Positions 34,940 through 46,781 of a stretch of DNA of 64,000 nucleotides are shown one piece after another. The stretch's first letter is position 1, and every line of letters begins with the position of its first letter. This DNA comes from Coccinella septempunctata. Its lineage: Eukaryota; Arthropoda; Insecta; Coleoptera; Coccinellidae. Under the pieces are notes generated by a model that saw nothing but the letters and a program-made list of their open reading frames with translations, searched no databases and was not told the DNA's origin. The stretch is from NCBI RefSeq assembly GCF_907165205.1, contig NC_058196.1, positions 27,198,501 to 27,262,500 of the forward strand. The letters run 5' to 3'. The position numbers were made by a program, and so were the translations under genes.

Positions 34940-35878
34940 TAGAGTCATTCGGGGCAACTGTGCGCACTTTTGCCTTTCAAGCCATACCCTGTTTCAAATG
35001 TTGAAGCTAGGAAAATTAAAACATATTCATAAGATAGAGAATTTTCTAATCTATAAAAAAACATCAAAAAGCAAACAAACAAAAACGTTTTCTTTCCGTA
35101 AAAAACAATTTAATAGAGAAAGTCGGAGTGCGTTCACATGCCCCGTATTGCGGGTAAGTGTGCGCACCCTCACGGGGTAAGTGAACGCAGTGCTTAGTGA
35201 ACCACACAATCAAAACAAATTACAAAATAATGTCATCAAAATGTTACAATATTAGAGAAATGCTGTTTATTGTCAATACAGAAGCGCCTTTTTACAAGCA
35301 GTGCCTTATTGTTCGTGCCACAATTCTTGGTGAACACAACACTTGATACATTCCCCTGTTGGTGGCTCTTTATATTTTTCTGAACAAATAGGACAATATT
35401 GATCGAGTCTTAACCAAGAAAATCAACAATGTCATAATTTATTCCTCACTGAACTAATGCCCATATAATGAATCTATGCGCACACTTACCCGCGCACACT
35501 TTCCCCAGTAAGCCAAAATTTGAATTAACGTTCTTATAGAGTTGAGCAGCTAAGAGAACCTAAAATTTTTTATTATATATTTAGATTAATATGCGCACGA
35601 TCGAATAAAATATTGTTCAACACTGAGGGACTGGGAACTTGGACCTGGCAGAATTTGCAGTGATGCTAAAAATTAACAAGAAAACTAGTGAATTTGATTG
35701 ATTGCAAATAAAAAGTTAACGAAACGTGGCACGGCGCACTCCTATAAAAAACTAATATGGCGATTCTGCGCCCTTGCTTCTCCCAAATGAACCCCTCTTT
35801 CATACATTGCGTAGTCGAGATATAGGTACCGCACTGCGCACACTTATCCTCTGCGCTCAGTTACCCCGAATGACTCTA
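34940..35878. mobile_element. TIR element with repeated TGCGCA motifs
   Basis: Terminal inverted repeats TATAGAGTCATTCGGGG-C-AACTG (left) and TATAGAGTCATTCGGGG-T-AACTG (right, read from the minus strand) bound about 940 bp, probably with a TA target duplication. The interior has at least five TGCGCA palindromes (near 34961, 35161, 35477, 35592 and 35835), several inside GTAAGTGTGCGCA or its complement. No coding frame of note. It sits inside the foldback element that starts at 34410. Confidence 0.8.
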
Positions 35879-38267
35879 TATATTCGGAATCAGAAAAAAA
35901 TATTGGACTGCAATATGTAAAAATAACACAGTTTCCAGTGATGGATTCTCACAAATGAACGAATGTTTCTAGTCAGTTTTAATTCTCAACTCGAATCTTT
36001 CTTAAAAAAAAAGAAGCTGTACAATATATTGTTTCTAGCATTCGATTAATCTAACACGATCATAATAACTTCGATCATCATGCCAACAACGTTATATATA
36101 CACAATCATTCATCTTATCTTCGAATACTTTATTCATGAGACGAATATTGGTGTCATTTGGACGTGGAAGGTTACGGCATAGCCCATAATTCAGGAGCAA
36201 TCGTTATATTCCGGTAAACAAGGTCGCTTTTGCCCGATTGGAAATTCATCCAGGAACGGTGTAACAGATAGCCGATCTTGGAGAAGATGGCAAGGATTTA
36301 TTGCGGAACGCTTCTACTAGAGATATAGAGTTCGATTTCCTGTTCAAGCCATAATATCGATTGGAATTTTTAGAATAGATTGCAACTCGGTTACCAATCC
36401 CATTCCAAATGCTGCGCTCGTTGTGTATAATTGCTGGTAAGGAACGTTTCCGAAGAATGTGGAAGGTTTTGAATGACTCTTCTATCATTTGGTTCACAAC
36501 CTGAACACAACACTCCTTCGAATCGATAACGAGTAGGAAACTGGACATTTCGTCCTTTAGATACGTCTAGGACGTATTCCATGTGTCAATAGTTAAGAAG
36601 GTTTAAAATAGATGTTGATCCTTCTGGAGCAGTTGAGAATCAATTGATAAACGATGGCATAACATTCAGCAAGTTCCAGTGTATCTCCTGGTCCAGGAAA
36701 CGCGAGTTGAACACATCCACTATGGTCGCTGATAAAGCAATATCCCAGTCCATTAACCATACGACAACGAGGCCATTTGGGCGTTACGAAGCCGAACGAA
36801 AAGCGCTATCTTATCAGCGCCTCAGTTGTAAAACAAGCCTTCGCAAAAATAAACAAGTCCAAGTAGACGTCGAGGTAGGTAGGTGTCTGGTCGCCAACAG
36901 CCACGTCGTTAGCGTGTTCGTTTATTATATATAGTACGTAGGGACATTTTTCGTTTCTCATATATATAAACTGCTGTCCTTGCGCTGTTCAAGAAGAGAT
37001 ACAACGGTTCGTGCCTAGTACGTGCCGGACAGGTTGAGTTACGGCCAGAGATAACCTTCTGAGATGTTATGTTCAGATCCGCAGTATCTAACCCACGTAG
37101 TTCTTCTGGAACTTCGAAGAGTCTTCCTAGGAATTCGCGAAAAGTTCAACATGCTAGGGATCGCTGAATTCTCCAGTATGACACTGTGTAACGTTGATTC
37201 CTTATCGTTGTTCTATTGCTGGATGAAGTTACGCTTTATCACAAAAAACCATAAATATTCAGCTGATGAACGCTCAACTGGATCGATTGAAATAACGCCA
37301 ACAGTCTACAGAGCTTTTGCATCACAATGAATTAACTATTTTTTATGTTTTCCAACATCTGGAAAGCAAGAAATAATGATGAATTAACTGTAGAAAATGC
37401 GTCAAAGAAGAACATTATAAATACATGATGAAGTGGTAACGCCTTAAGGCAATGAATACAATAATAAGAATTAAGGTCAGATGCATACCAACCACCGATA
37501 TAAATATTAACAAGTGTTACAATCTGAATTGAACTAGCTAATTTGCCATCGTCAGGACAACTAAATGGAGAACTTTCCACCGAAGAAGAGCAGATGCTGA
37601 CCCACTCACTATGGATGGCGCTAGATAATAATAAGAAGCGTCTGCCAGTATTCAATAAGGGTCCAACAATTCCAAAAGTTTTTCCATCGGAGAAGGAGAT
37701 GTGTTGATCTGACGAGGCCAAATTAGGTCGGAACCATCTGCTCTTCTTCGATGGAAACGGAAGCAAAATAAAAATCTTTTCAGTTGACCTCACCATTTCT
37801 TCTTAAAAATAACGAAACAAGTGAATTTTACTCGGTTTCAAGCGCGGTTAACATGGGCTAGAGAAACAATACCCACGCCACTGAACCTGCAACGTTCGGA
37901 AACAAGCTCAATGGAACTGACACAACAAAGAGTTCCTAACGAACACGAAGCGCATACGTATGGACAGAAAACGGTCGTATTTTACAGTCAATCAACCTTT
38001 AATCTCTCGGCGAGATCATGAGGTCGATACGGCGGCACTGATATATTACTAATAGGATACAAACAAACCTATCGCGAAACGCATTTCGCGGTGTTTTTTC
38101 CCATAAATCGTGCCTTCGCGGATGCCAAAGGCAGACGCTGCGCGACCCGAGATTTTTTTCCACCACCCGGTATCGGGAAATTTTTTGTTTCTGCCTACGT
38201 ACCTATCCTGCAGATGATTGCAGTTGTTTATCGGGCTAAAAGAAACATTGATTCCCCTAAAAAGTCT
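35879..38267. other. Non-coding; GC-richer parts about 36700-36900 and 37840-38240
   Basis: No recognisable gene. The 154-codon minus-strand frame at 37332-37796 and the 100-codon one at 36246-36548 have no known domains. The CpG-richer blocks are candidate regulatory sequence. Confidence 0.3.
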
Positions 38268-39024
38268 ACTGAAATAGATCCTAATACGACCCTAGACTGT
38301 GTTAGCTGAATTATCCCAAAGTGGGAAAAAACTTATCTCCTTATTCGACCATGTGGTTTCATTTAGGATATTGGCTCGTTCGATATTTACGTGGTAATGA
38401 AAATGGAAACTTAGAATTGCCGAATTGTTCTGATTATTTTTCAGTAACTTACACGATTTTATGAAATGGCTCATTTCGATACCAACTGACAGAAGAGACT
38501 TAGGACACAAGTGTAAAAAACAGAATAATACTTCAAAATATCACCAATTAAATTCGTCTAAATTATTCACGAATTTTTTCACGATGAGCATCACAATCTT
38601 CTTGTACATTCCAACAACCGTCGTAAAAATGGGATGAAATAAGGAAACATCATTACACTTTCTCAACATAACTAACATAAGCACTTTCAAGAAACTGCCT
38701 CGCTTTTCTACATTTTTTTTCTCCCTAAATTGCACGATACAACAATTATGATTCTCTCAAAAGTGACCTGATGCATCTAATCCGATGAACCTGGTACTGA
38801 ACCATTCATTGTCCAGCCGTATGCTTATGTTTTGTTTCGTTTTTGCTATACCGGAGTCACCTCTCACAGTCCCGTACTTGAAATTCAATGAAATCTCGTC
38901 GAACTTCTAGGGGTTGTATCTCAGCCATCTTGGATATTTTATACAGAAAATTTTTGGTTGAACGACTGATTTTGATGAGTTCCACCTTCTGTCAAAAAAA
39001 AGCCTCACCTTTGAAAGCACCCTG
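38268..39024 (+). mobile_element. TIR-family member related to 62567-63455, right part
   Basis: Starts inside the element at 'gaaatagatcctaatacgac' and follows the complete copy to its right terminus 'aagcctcacctttgaaagca' CCCTG, followed by TA at 39025. The left end is missing. Confidence 0.82.
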
Positions 39025-39189
39025 TATGTTATCTTGTTCAAAAATAGACACGTTTTAGCGTATTCATGGTTGAACAAGACATTTCAAGACTTCTTGTTTT
39101 CTTGACAAGAAATCTTGTTATTGGCAGAAAATTTCTTGTTTTATCTTGAAATCCTGAAATCACTTCTCTTGAAACTTTCAAGAACTTTG

Positions 39190-39395
39190 GTTTTTTCCCA
39201 TTTATTTGCGTCATTTGCGACCATTCAGATAACAAAAGATCAAGGGTCGTATTAGGATCTATTTCAATAATTATTTTCAATATTTTTTCAACTCTGTCAT
39301 TTTGAAAGTTTTGTATATAGATGATGCTTGGTGAAACGCTTTATGTCGACCAGTTTTACCTCTTAAAAACCAGCCGCACCTTCAAATACACCCTG
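39190..39395 (-). mobile_element. Inverted left fragment of the 62567-type family
   Basis: The reverse complement reads CAGGGTGTATTTGAAGGTGC, then a 'gaccagtttt'-type stretch, then the 'gatcctaatacgacccttga' segment. Together with 38268-39024 it forms an almost adjacent, oppositely oriented pair. Confidence 0.75.
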
Positions 39396-40260
39396 TATAT
39401 TTCAATTTTCAACCCGACCTTATCGGGCCTACGCACCTGACACTCCTAGACGGAACTGTCGAGTCCTTTCTATAAAATTTTACGGGAGGTAGAGATCGTC
39501 GGATCGCCCCTCGACCGAAAGCCGAACACGTCGGAGCGCGGAAGAACAATCGGACCGCCCCGACCCGGCCGGCCGGGCGGGGTACAAGCACAAGCTCTCC
39601 GCCGGTATCGCCGTGCACGGTCGATGTGGCCGGAATTGCCGGGATAAAACGCGGCAAACGGCCGTAAGGGCGATCGTTACAGGTGCAAACGGCCCGGAAG
39701 ATAAGGCGGCATTGGGGAAATATCGGAACGGCCGGGAACGAAGGGATGACGGCGTAATGGGCTTCGGATAGACCCGGAATTCGTATATATCAGTTTTGTA
39801 ATCATATACGAGAGACGTATTGGGGGAGATGGGGGCGATTCTCGGTCGGGGGAGTTAGGCGGAAAGGGGAAGGACGTTACGATTCGGTGGGGGTTGAACG
39901 TTTGGGTGATTTATGGATATTATTTTGTTTGTTTGTATAAAACGATGAGAGTTGATAGTGAGGGGGTGTATTGAAGTGAGGAAGACGAATATTTTGGCGT
40001 GGCTCGAAAGTATTCAGGATTTGAAGGAAATCGAGAGTTTTTAGAAAATGGGTGATTTCCACAAGCTGTCAGAATGGCCTGGAATCAGGCACGAACAAAT
40101 TTAAATCATCCCTTAAATCTTCAAAAGCTCACCTGCTTTTTTACATAAATATTTCTGAAAACAAGATTTTGGAGGGGTCGCGTTGAAATATTTTGGATTA
40201 ATTCCATTAAAAAATGTAGGTATACTTAGAAAATTAACTTTAGGGTGAGGGTTTGACTTG
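39396..40260. other. GC-rich island about 39400-39890
   Basis: A long CpG-rich block ('cggaccgccccgacccggcc') followed by AT-rich DNA. The 82-codon minus frame 39409-39657 has no known domain. Candidate regulatory sequence only. Confidence 0.35.
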
Positions 40261-40262
40261 TA

Positions 40263-40861
40263 CAGGGTGGGCAAAATTCGTTGTCTACTGAATGTATCTC
40301 AAGAATTATAAGAGCTAGAAGAAAACGGATGACACATTTCCATTTCCATGCTTTTTTCAGAGAAACAAAGAATGGTGAAAACCGTAGCCTCCTACGATCC
40401 TTCGTTTTTGATTTATTAGCAAAAAATTAGATTTTGAGCATTTCGAAAAGTTCTCATAAATTTTTTGTCTTTGAAATTACAGCACTTTTCACGTAGAACC
40501 CACTGACAAGTTCAAAATATTTTTTTATTTCGAATCAAACTTTCGTTTTTTAAATGCTAACTTTTATTGAATTTGTTATTTTTGAATTGGAAAAAAATCT
40601 TTTGTCAGTAGATTCTACGTATAAAAGTGCCTAAGATGATTTAAGTTTCAGATCTGTAACTTCAAAGACAAAAATGTTATGAGAACTTTTCGAAATCGTC
40701 AAAATCTTATTTTTTACTAATAACTCAAAAACGAAGTATTGTAGGAGACTACGGTTTTCACCATTCTTTGTTTCTCTGAAAAAGAGCTCGGAAATATGTT
40801 CTCTTCTAGCGCTTATAGTTCTCGAGATCCCCTCAGTAGACAACGAATTTTGCCCACCCTG
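40263..40861. mobile_element. Near-perfect foldback element, about 600 bp
   Basis: Flanked by TA on both sides (40261-40262 and 40862-40863). The left end CAGGGTGGGCAAAATTCGTT and the right end are exact reverse complements for about the first 30 bases. The arms continue to pair for most of the element; for example 'caaagaatggtgaaaaccgt' near 40374 matches the complement at 40752-40771. A transcript would fold into one long hairpin. No transposase frame is present. Confidence 0.9.
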
Positions 40862-40865
40862 TACA

Positions 40866-41440
40866 TATATTTCAACAGATTCCTGGGGTCAAAAGGCACA
40901 TTTTTTCCCTTCACCATTTTTTGTAATTCGGCTCGGTTGAAAAGACAGAGACTGTTGAAAATCCATAAAAAGTATAATTTATCTCACAATTTTATTGAAT
41001 GGACTGATTTTAGGAATGTACCCCCTAAAAACACAAAATTTCCCCACATCTTCCAGTTTCTTGAGTATGACCATTCCATTCCATAAAAACACCAGAAATT
41101 CAGAGAACTCACCTCTTAAAAGTGAGTTGACACTCAATAATGAATATTTGACCATTTTGGAGAATGAAAGTACCAATTTTTCATATATCTCTAAAATGCG
41201 CCGCCGTTTTCGAAAATAAAAAATATTAGTGGAATTCGAAAAATTCGGTTTGGCTGAATCTACCTGTATTCAAAAGATTCACAGATTTATAGAAGTATAT
41301 AGATTCAGCTCATTATGAAAATTCAAAATGGTAAAATATCTTTTTATATATTTTTATCTAGACCGAATTGAAAAGAATGCTAAAGAAAAAAGTGTTTCTC
41401 ATGACCTAAAAATCTTCTTTCACAATTTAAGTGCTTTTTT
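40866..41440 (-). mobile_element. Member of the 48531-type TIR family, inverted
   Basis: Immediately right of the foldback element, 'tatttcaacagattcctggg' 'gtcaaaaggcac' and 'aattcggctcggttgaaaag' are the reverse complement of the right half of 48531-49059. The left half appears near 41360-41430. The outer terminus next to 40863 is missing, so the foldback element may have landed in or replaced it. Confidence 0.68.
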
Positions 41441-43042
41441 TCTCAACTTTTCATAATTTTACGCATGCTATAAAAATCTTCAGAAATTCATGCAATAAAT
41501 TAAAAAATGAACTGAAACTGAAAAACTATTCTTGAAACCAAGATTTCATTCAAAAATACGTCAACGAAAAAGATTAAGGCTTCATTAAAATAGCATGGGA
41601 TTATGTAGTCAATTCATTGATACCAACTGAATGCTTTTTAATTATTTTTTTTTTTTAATTTCGTTGGGCTCATTTGACTTAAAAAAAATCAAGCGTCATT
41701 CATACCTAAGAAGATTAATTCCTCAATACTCGATCATCGAAAGGCGAATTATATCAACTCGATCATCAATCAGCTACTGAAAAAACAATAATTTCCTCTA
41801 TATACCTCCAACCACGCCAATGGCGAGAAAAGGCAACAACCAGGCAAACCGATAAGGAAAACATGAATAACAAAAGTGAGGACAGAAAAATGATCATTAA
41901 CAAAGATCGAAACGCCCATTTGTATCCGCAAAAGGCGAAATCGTCGAACGGGGGCTCGCAGGCTTATCTATAAATAATAGGAGGAGGGCAAATTATGTTC
42001 ATAATGGAAACTATAAATAAAAATCGGAAATAAAGACATTAAGACAAAGGCCTCGCAATAAGCATAATGTGAGGGCAGGTCAACTAAGAACGATTCAACC
42101 ATCCCATAACCCTCTCAGATCGTTTCGCGACCGGTTAAGTCGTTTTTCGCGGCGTTGCCGCTTCTACCGCGGATCCAAAGAGTTAATTTCATCCTGTAAC
42201 ATTCATCTCCTGACCTGGAGGCTGGAGGAAATTAATGTAGCTCTTCTAATAACTTTGACTCCGTTGAGATCCATTTTTACACTAGTATTTAGTATCTACA
42301 AGTTTTGAAGACAGCCAGCCCATCCATGAAGCCTTTTGGCCTTGTTGCAACTCACTGCAGCACTCAAAGGAACATAGTTTCTTCTAATGCCTGAAGAGCA
42401 TCAACCCAAAGCACATTCAAGTTAAAGCTAAGGATGAGACCGTTGCCAGGCAATGACCAATCGGACCAATTGATTATCATAAGAACCCAAGTTTCTCTTC
42501 CTGTTTGCTTGCCTGAGTATAACAAACAGAAATGGCATATAGAAATTATCAACCAAACCCTTTGAGAAAGTCTGTTTGAGAATTTCTTGCTTCTTGAAGG
42601 TTACGTTGAGCTTTTTTCGTTCGATAGTACCTGGCAACGTCGCCTTCGACCAGGAAAACGAGCCTTGCGTGCGTACCGCTGGTATTTCTCTCTCCTTGTT
42701 CCTCCTTCCATCTCCTCCCAACCTTGCCGCCTCGACCACCTGATCGAGGTGCCGTGTCTTGAGATGTAGCTCGCCGAGAGCACAGGGCCCGAGCGTGATT
42801 TAAAATAGGCCATTACTTACGAGACTCCTTTACATAAAACATAGACACAGCCAGCCCATCTGAGTACATCGTCCTCTCGCGGTCGGGCGGGAAGACGGTG
42901 GTTGGACTGGGGACAGTGGCGTGCTTCCTTCGAGTCAACGTTATGTTTTATATTTATCTGTTTCAAAGTCGTTTTTCGCGGAGAAATTTTAGAAAAAGAG
43001 TAAAGGGTGAGAAAAAAACTTAAAGATAATTACTCTGGAGAA
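41441..43042. other. Non-coding; GC-richer blocks about 42060-42200 and 42600-42900
   Basis: No known gene or transposon. 'cagccagcccatc' occurs at 42313 and 42849 around a CpG-richer block with a 103-codon minus-strand frame (42428-42739) that I do not recognise. Confidence 0.3.
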
Positions 43043-43338
43043 ATCTTCCGAGACTGCCACCCTTGGAAACGTTAAGAACTGGATTTCTTACAGGGTTTTG
43101 TTGCCTCAGAAAGAACCCTATGAGAATGGGCCTAGCAGAAACTGGCGAGTGTAGATTCTATGTGGAGAAAGATGAAACTGCAGATCATCTGGTGACAGAA
43201 TGCCTGGCCATGGCTATACAACGCAGAAAATGCTTTACACGAAAAACTTGCAGGAGTCAGGAGGTAACCCCCTTAAAACCATCCCGGATACTGGAGTTCA
43301 TTAAACGCCAGAACTGTAGTGCGAGCTATAGACGCTGA
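43043..43338 (+). pseudogene. LINE C-terminal remnant (RNase-H type), copy 2
   Basis: The longest readable copy of this LINE type. After a FLTGFCCLRKNPMRMGLAET stretch comes a C-terminal zinc-knuckle-like motif with one Cys lost (CRFYVEKDETADHLVTEC, where the family has C-x2-C), then AIQRRKCFTR. The C-x2-C...H-x4-C motif after an RNase H domain is known from R1/I/Jockey-type LINEs. Only the last 80-90 residues remain. Confidence 0.7.
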
Positions 43339-43682
43339 TAAGGACCAAAATAGATCTTAAAGTCATTCAAAGTAACTATCTTCAAGTGCTACAATAGACC
43401 GCTTGGTCGCAGTGGCAGGTTTGGGTTTATCAGTCCAACACACCCAGCAAACTATCCTCAAAATCTAGAACACTTTGCTGAGTAGAACTTCTTCAGCTTG
43501 TGTGCCCCTCAGCCAAAATGGCACTCTTGTCACGTTCAGGTGACCTGAAATGCCCAATTGAAATGATCCATTTTTGATAGTCCATGTCAGATTGCAAGAT
43601 ATAGGTTAATGTCACTTCGAAAAAAATGACCCACCGATGACAGAGCGCGTTTTGACATTGTGATTCGAAATTTCATTTTATT
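43339..43682. other. Non-coding stretch
   Basis: Probably includes the 3' untranslated region of the preceding LINE remnant ('ccgcttggtcgcagtggcag'). Nothing else is recognised. Confidence 0.3.
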
Positions 43683-43895
43683 ATTAATTAAATAAATGAA
43701 AAACTATATTCCGAAATTCATTTCATTCGATAGAACCGTTTTGACATTAAAAATAACTTTTTTTCATGATTTTTCAACAGCCTGTATCTTCTGAACCGAG
43801 CCGATTTGGAAAAAATGTTAAAGGAAAAAGGTGTTCCTTTTCACCTAAAGACTCTACTGTTAAAATATTTGTACGAGTCAAAGACCCCACCCTGA
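43683..43895 (+). mobile_element. Right half of a 48531-type TIR element
   Basis: From 'aaataaatgaaaaactatat' through 'ttcaacagcctgtatcttct' to the terminus 'gtacgagtcaaagaccccac' CCTG. The left half is absent. Confidence 0.72.
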
Positions 43896-44865
43896 TGAAG
43901 CAATTATAGGTTGTTATAGGTCCCGTATCAGGTGTTGATCATCGTTTCGGATTTTTTGGTAATCATCGTTTCGGACTTTTTGGTGTTCATCAGAACCCAC
44001 AACCGAACATAATTCATAAACCTTATCTAAAAGTGGGAAGAATTGAATCAGAATGAATCAGTGGCGTTTGCGAAGTGTTTGCCGAAGAACTGCGTCTGTA
44101 TTCTTTCAATTTCCCCGCAACAAGACCGTCTCAGACCCGCGCAACGGCATCGAGTTTCTTGTACGACGTCATAAACGCGTTATTTACGGTTTTATAATGG
44201 ATATTTACGACAGAAGACCCTCTTGCCAGGCTCCTTTCGCGAGTTTGAGTTACGATCATCGACTGCTACCGACGCGAAATTTATACATTGGCATGTGTAT
44301 AATTTCTAAGGCCATTTCGTATTCATGAACGATCGGCGTAAATCGCGGACAATCTTTATTAATAACGCCGGACTTGCGACAACAAGTCGTCCGAGGTGGA
44401 TTTGAATAACGATTCTGGTTTTTTTCCCCTTAAGGTTATTCATGTGGGCAGATTGGTCGAATCTATGAATTTCGGAGTATCAAAGCTTACGGCTGAGTAT
44501 GGCCATACCTCATATAAGGTGTTAATTGAGATGTGAAGGCTCGGAAATTTGTTAGAAAATACTCGAATGGATTTTTTTTTAGCTGGGGATTCATAAACAT
44601 TCATCAGAGGATGACAAGACAGGTCTCCATTAAAATGAGTGAATAGTCTAGACATTGAATTTCAGAATCTACGAACCAATAATATGAGCCTATTAAGGCT
44701 GTCAAAAGCTTCCAGATAAATTGATAGGTTCACCTTTGAAATATACGAAAAAATGTTACGATTTAATTGTTGGTAAAACCAGAGGGGGATTTCAAATGAA
44801 ATTTTTTGTTTGAAACATTTAACCTTCCAAGCTATAATTTTTCAAAAATGAAGATAAAGATGTCA
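43896..44865. other. Non-coding; small tandem repeat and GC-richer island
   Basis: A 25-bp direct duplication ('atcatcgtttcgga' / 'atcatcgtttcgga' followed by TTTTTTGGT) lies at about 43938-43986. A CpG-richer block at about 44040-44420 has a 91-codon plus-strand frame without a recognisable domain. Confidence 0.4.
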
Positions 44866-45415
44866 AGACGGCTGTTCACAAAGCAGTGGTCCTCCCAACG
44901 CTCCTTTACGGAAGCGAAAGCTGGACGCCCTACAGGCGATATATTAAACAGCTTGAACAAACGCAACAACGTCATCTAAAACATATAATGCACATCAGAT
45001 GGTTCTACAAAGTTTCACATGCAGAGAAGTCTTGCAGCGCGCGAGTTGTTTAACAATTGAGACTCAAGTAACGAGGGCCCGACTCAGATGGAGCGGCCAC
45101 ATTCTGAGGATGCAAGACACATGACTCCCCAAAATAGCTCTGTATGGCGAATACACAGAGGGAGCTCGGAAACCAGGAGGCCGGTATAAGTGGATATACT
45201 ACATCAATCCCCGAAATCAGTTAATGCCAATCATAACTGGGAACAACTAGCGTTAGACAGGTCACAGTGGAGGTCTTTGGTACACAGTTACAATGGAGAC
45301 TCGAGAAGAATACAGCGGCGGCCAGATCTATGCCCGGAGTGTGGAAGGATCAGGTCACGGTTGGGTCCCTTCAGTCACAGGAGGGCACATAGTCGCAATA
45401 TCTTACGTCAATTAA
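44866..45415 (+). mobile_element. LINE 3' end, copy C
   Basis: Same ORF2 C-terminal region as copies A, D and E, with several frame breaks (for example an extra base near 45025). The terminal finger reads CPECGRIRSRLGPFSHRRAH, one residue shorter than in the other copies. It stops soon after the ORF without the GAAT tail, so the 3' end is lost. Confidence 0.8.
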
Positions 45416-46781
45416 TTTAATCGATGAAAACTGCTGAGAAGTAGCTATTTTGACACCTCATAACTCAGAAAATCTGGTGTTAAAATAAAAGACGTTGATT
45501 TCCTTCAATTCTGATCTCAGACTGAGATTTGTTCAGATCGAATATCTATATAGAGTGAGTATACTCACTTGTATCTGTGGTAGTTTTTCCGAGAGCCCCC
45601 TATCGTTGTGATACAAAATAAAAATTTTCATTGCATTTTCGAATGGAACATAACTCGGCAAATTTTCCATTAGGCCAATTCCTATGAACACCGTGTACGT
45701 GTACAATGTTCAAAAAGTATTATCAGCGTTAAAAGCTTGTACTAAACAATCATTAATATCGTAGGTACATTGGACGATGTATCAGCTCGTTCGGTTCTCA
45801 TATGGTCCGGCTGAACAAAAAAAATACCAGTGGCGTGACGACTGGAGAGTATATACACTCCAGATAATAAAGTTTTGCATCGCCGGCTTAAAAAGAGATG
45901 ATTGAGAAGGACATACGTAAACTAATATTGCATTCAAGGACAACGATGCAATAATTAATAATCAATACTTGTTGTTTCATCAAATTTTCTGTTCACAGCG
46001 TTCCCTTGCAATCAAGACTTTCTCTATAAAACTTGTTATGAAATCAATCTCTCTCTGAGCATATTTTCGTGGTTTAGAAGTGAAATGAAATCATAAACCT
46101 ACTAAGGAAGATGCATCTACATCCTGGATTTATTCAACTTGGGATTTTCTTCAAGTTGATAACTTTCATACCCTATGATTTTCTGCTTTCTCAAGAGATG
46201 AACTTAAGTGAAACGAACAATGAGATTTTGAAAAAAGATAGCAGAGGATAAAAATTTTTGGGTAGTTTCCTGACTCTCCTAGATAATTTTGGGTGAATAT
46301 CGAAGCCTAGCATCATCGAAACACTAACAGCACCCACTTGAGCGTAACGAAATCGTTAACCTCTAAACTATGAAATGCATAAATCGAAAATTGCAACCAG
46401 GGAACTTCCCACCACGAGCCACTGATGAGAAAACCGCCCGCTAATGCAAAATTGCACTGCCATATTTACGACCATATGGCGCATAGTTAATAAGCTGGTA
46501 TGGCGAGCATAAACAACCACTTCCCCGGTATAATTAAAAACTACAACTAGGCGATAAACTGTAAGCCGATATGACTGAAACGGACAAGGCAAAGACAGAA
46601 TTTTTGCGCAAACTGTGAAATGTTACATATCGGATATAATAAACATGATGGAAGTGTGTTTTATTCACGTTTCAGATATGTGTGATACATAACCAGTTCG
46701 TCAAAATTCCTTCGATTATTCTCTGGGGGCTATGGAGATGTTATTCGATTTCTTATCAAGAAATTGTGTGGGTATTTTATA
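45416..46781. other. AT-rich non-coding stretch
   Basis: No gene or known repeat recognised. The 74-codon minus-strand frame 46368-46592 has no known domain. Confidence 0.35.
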
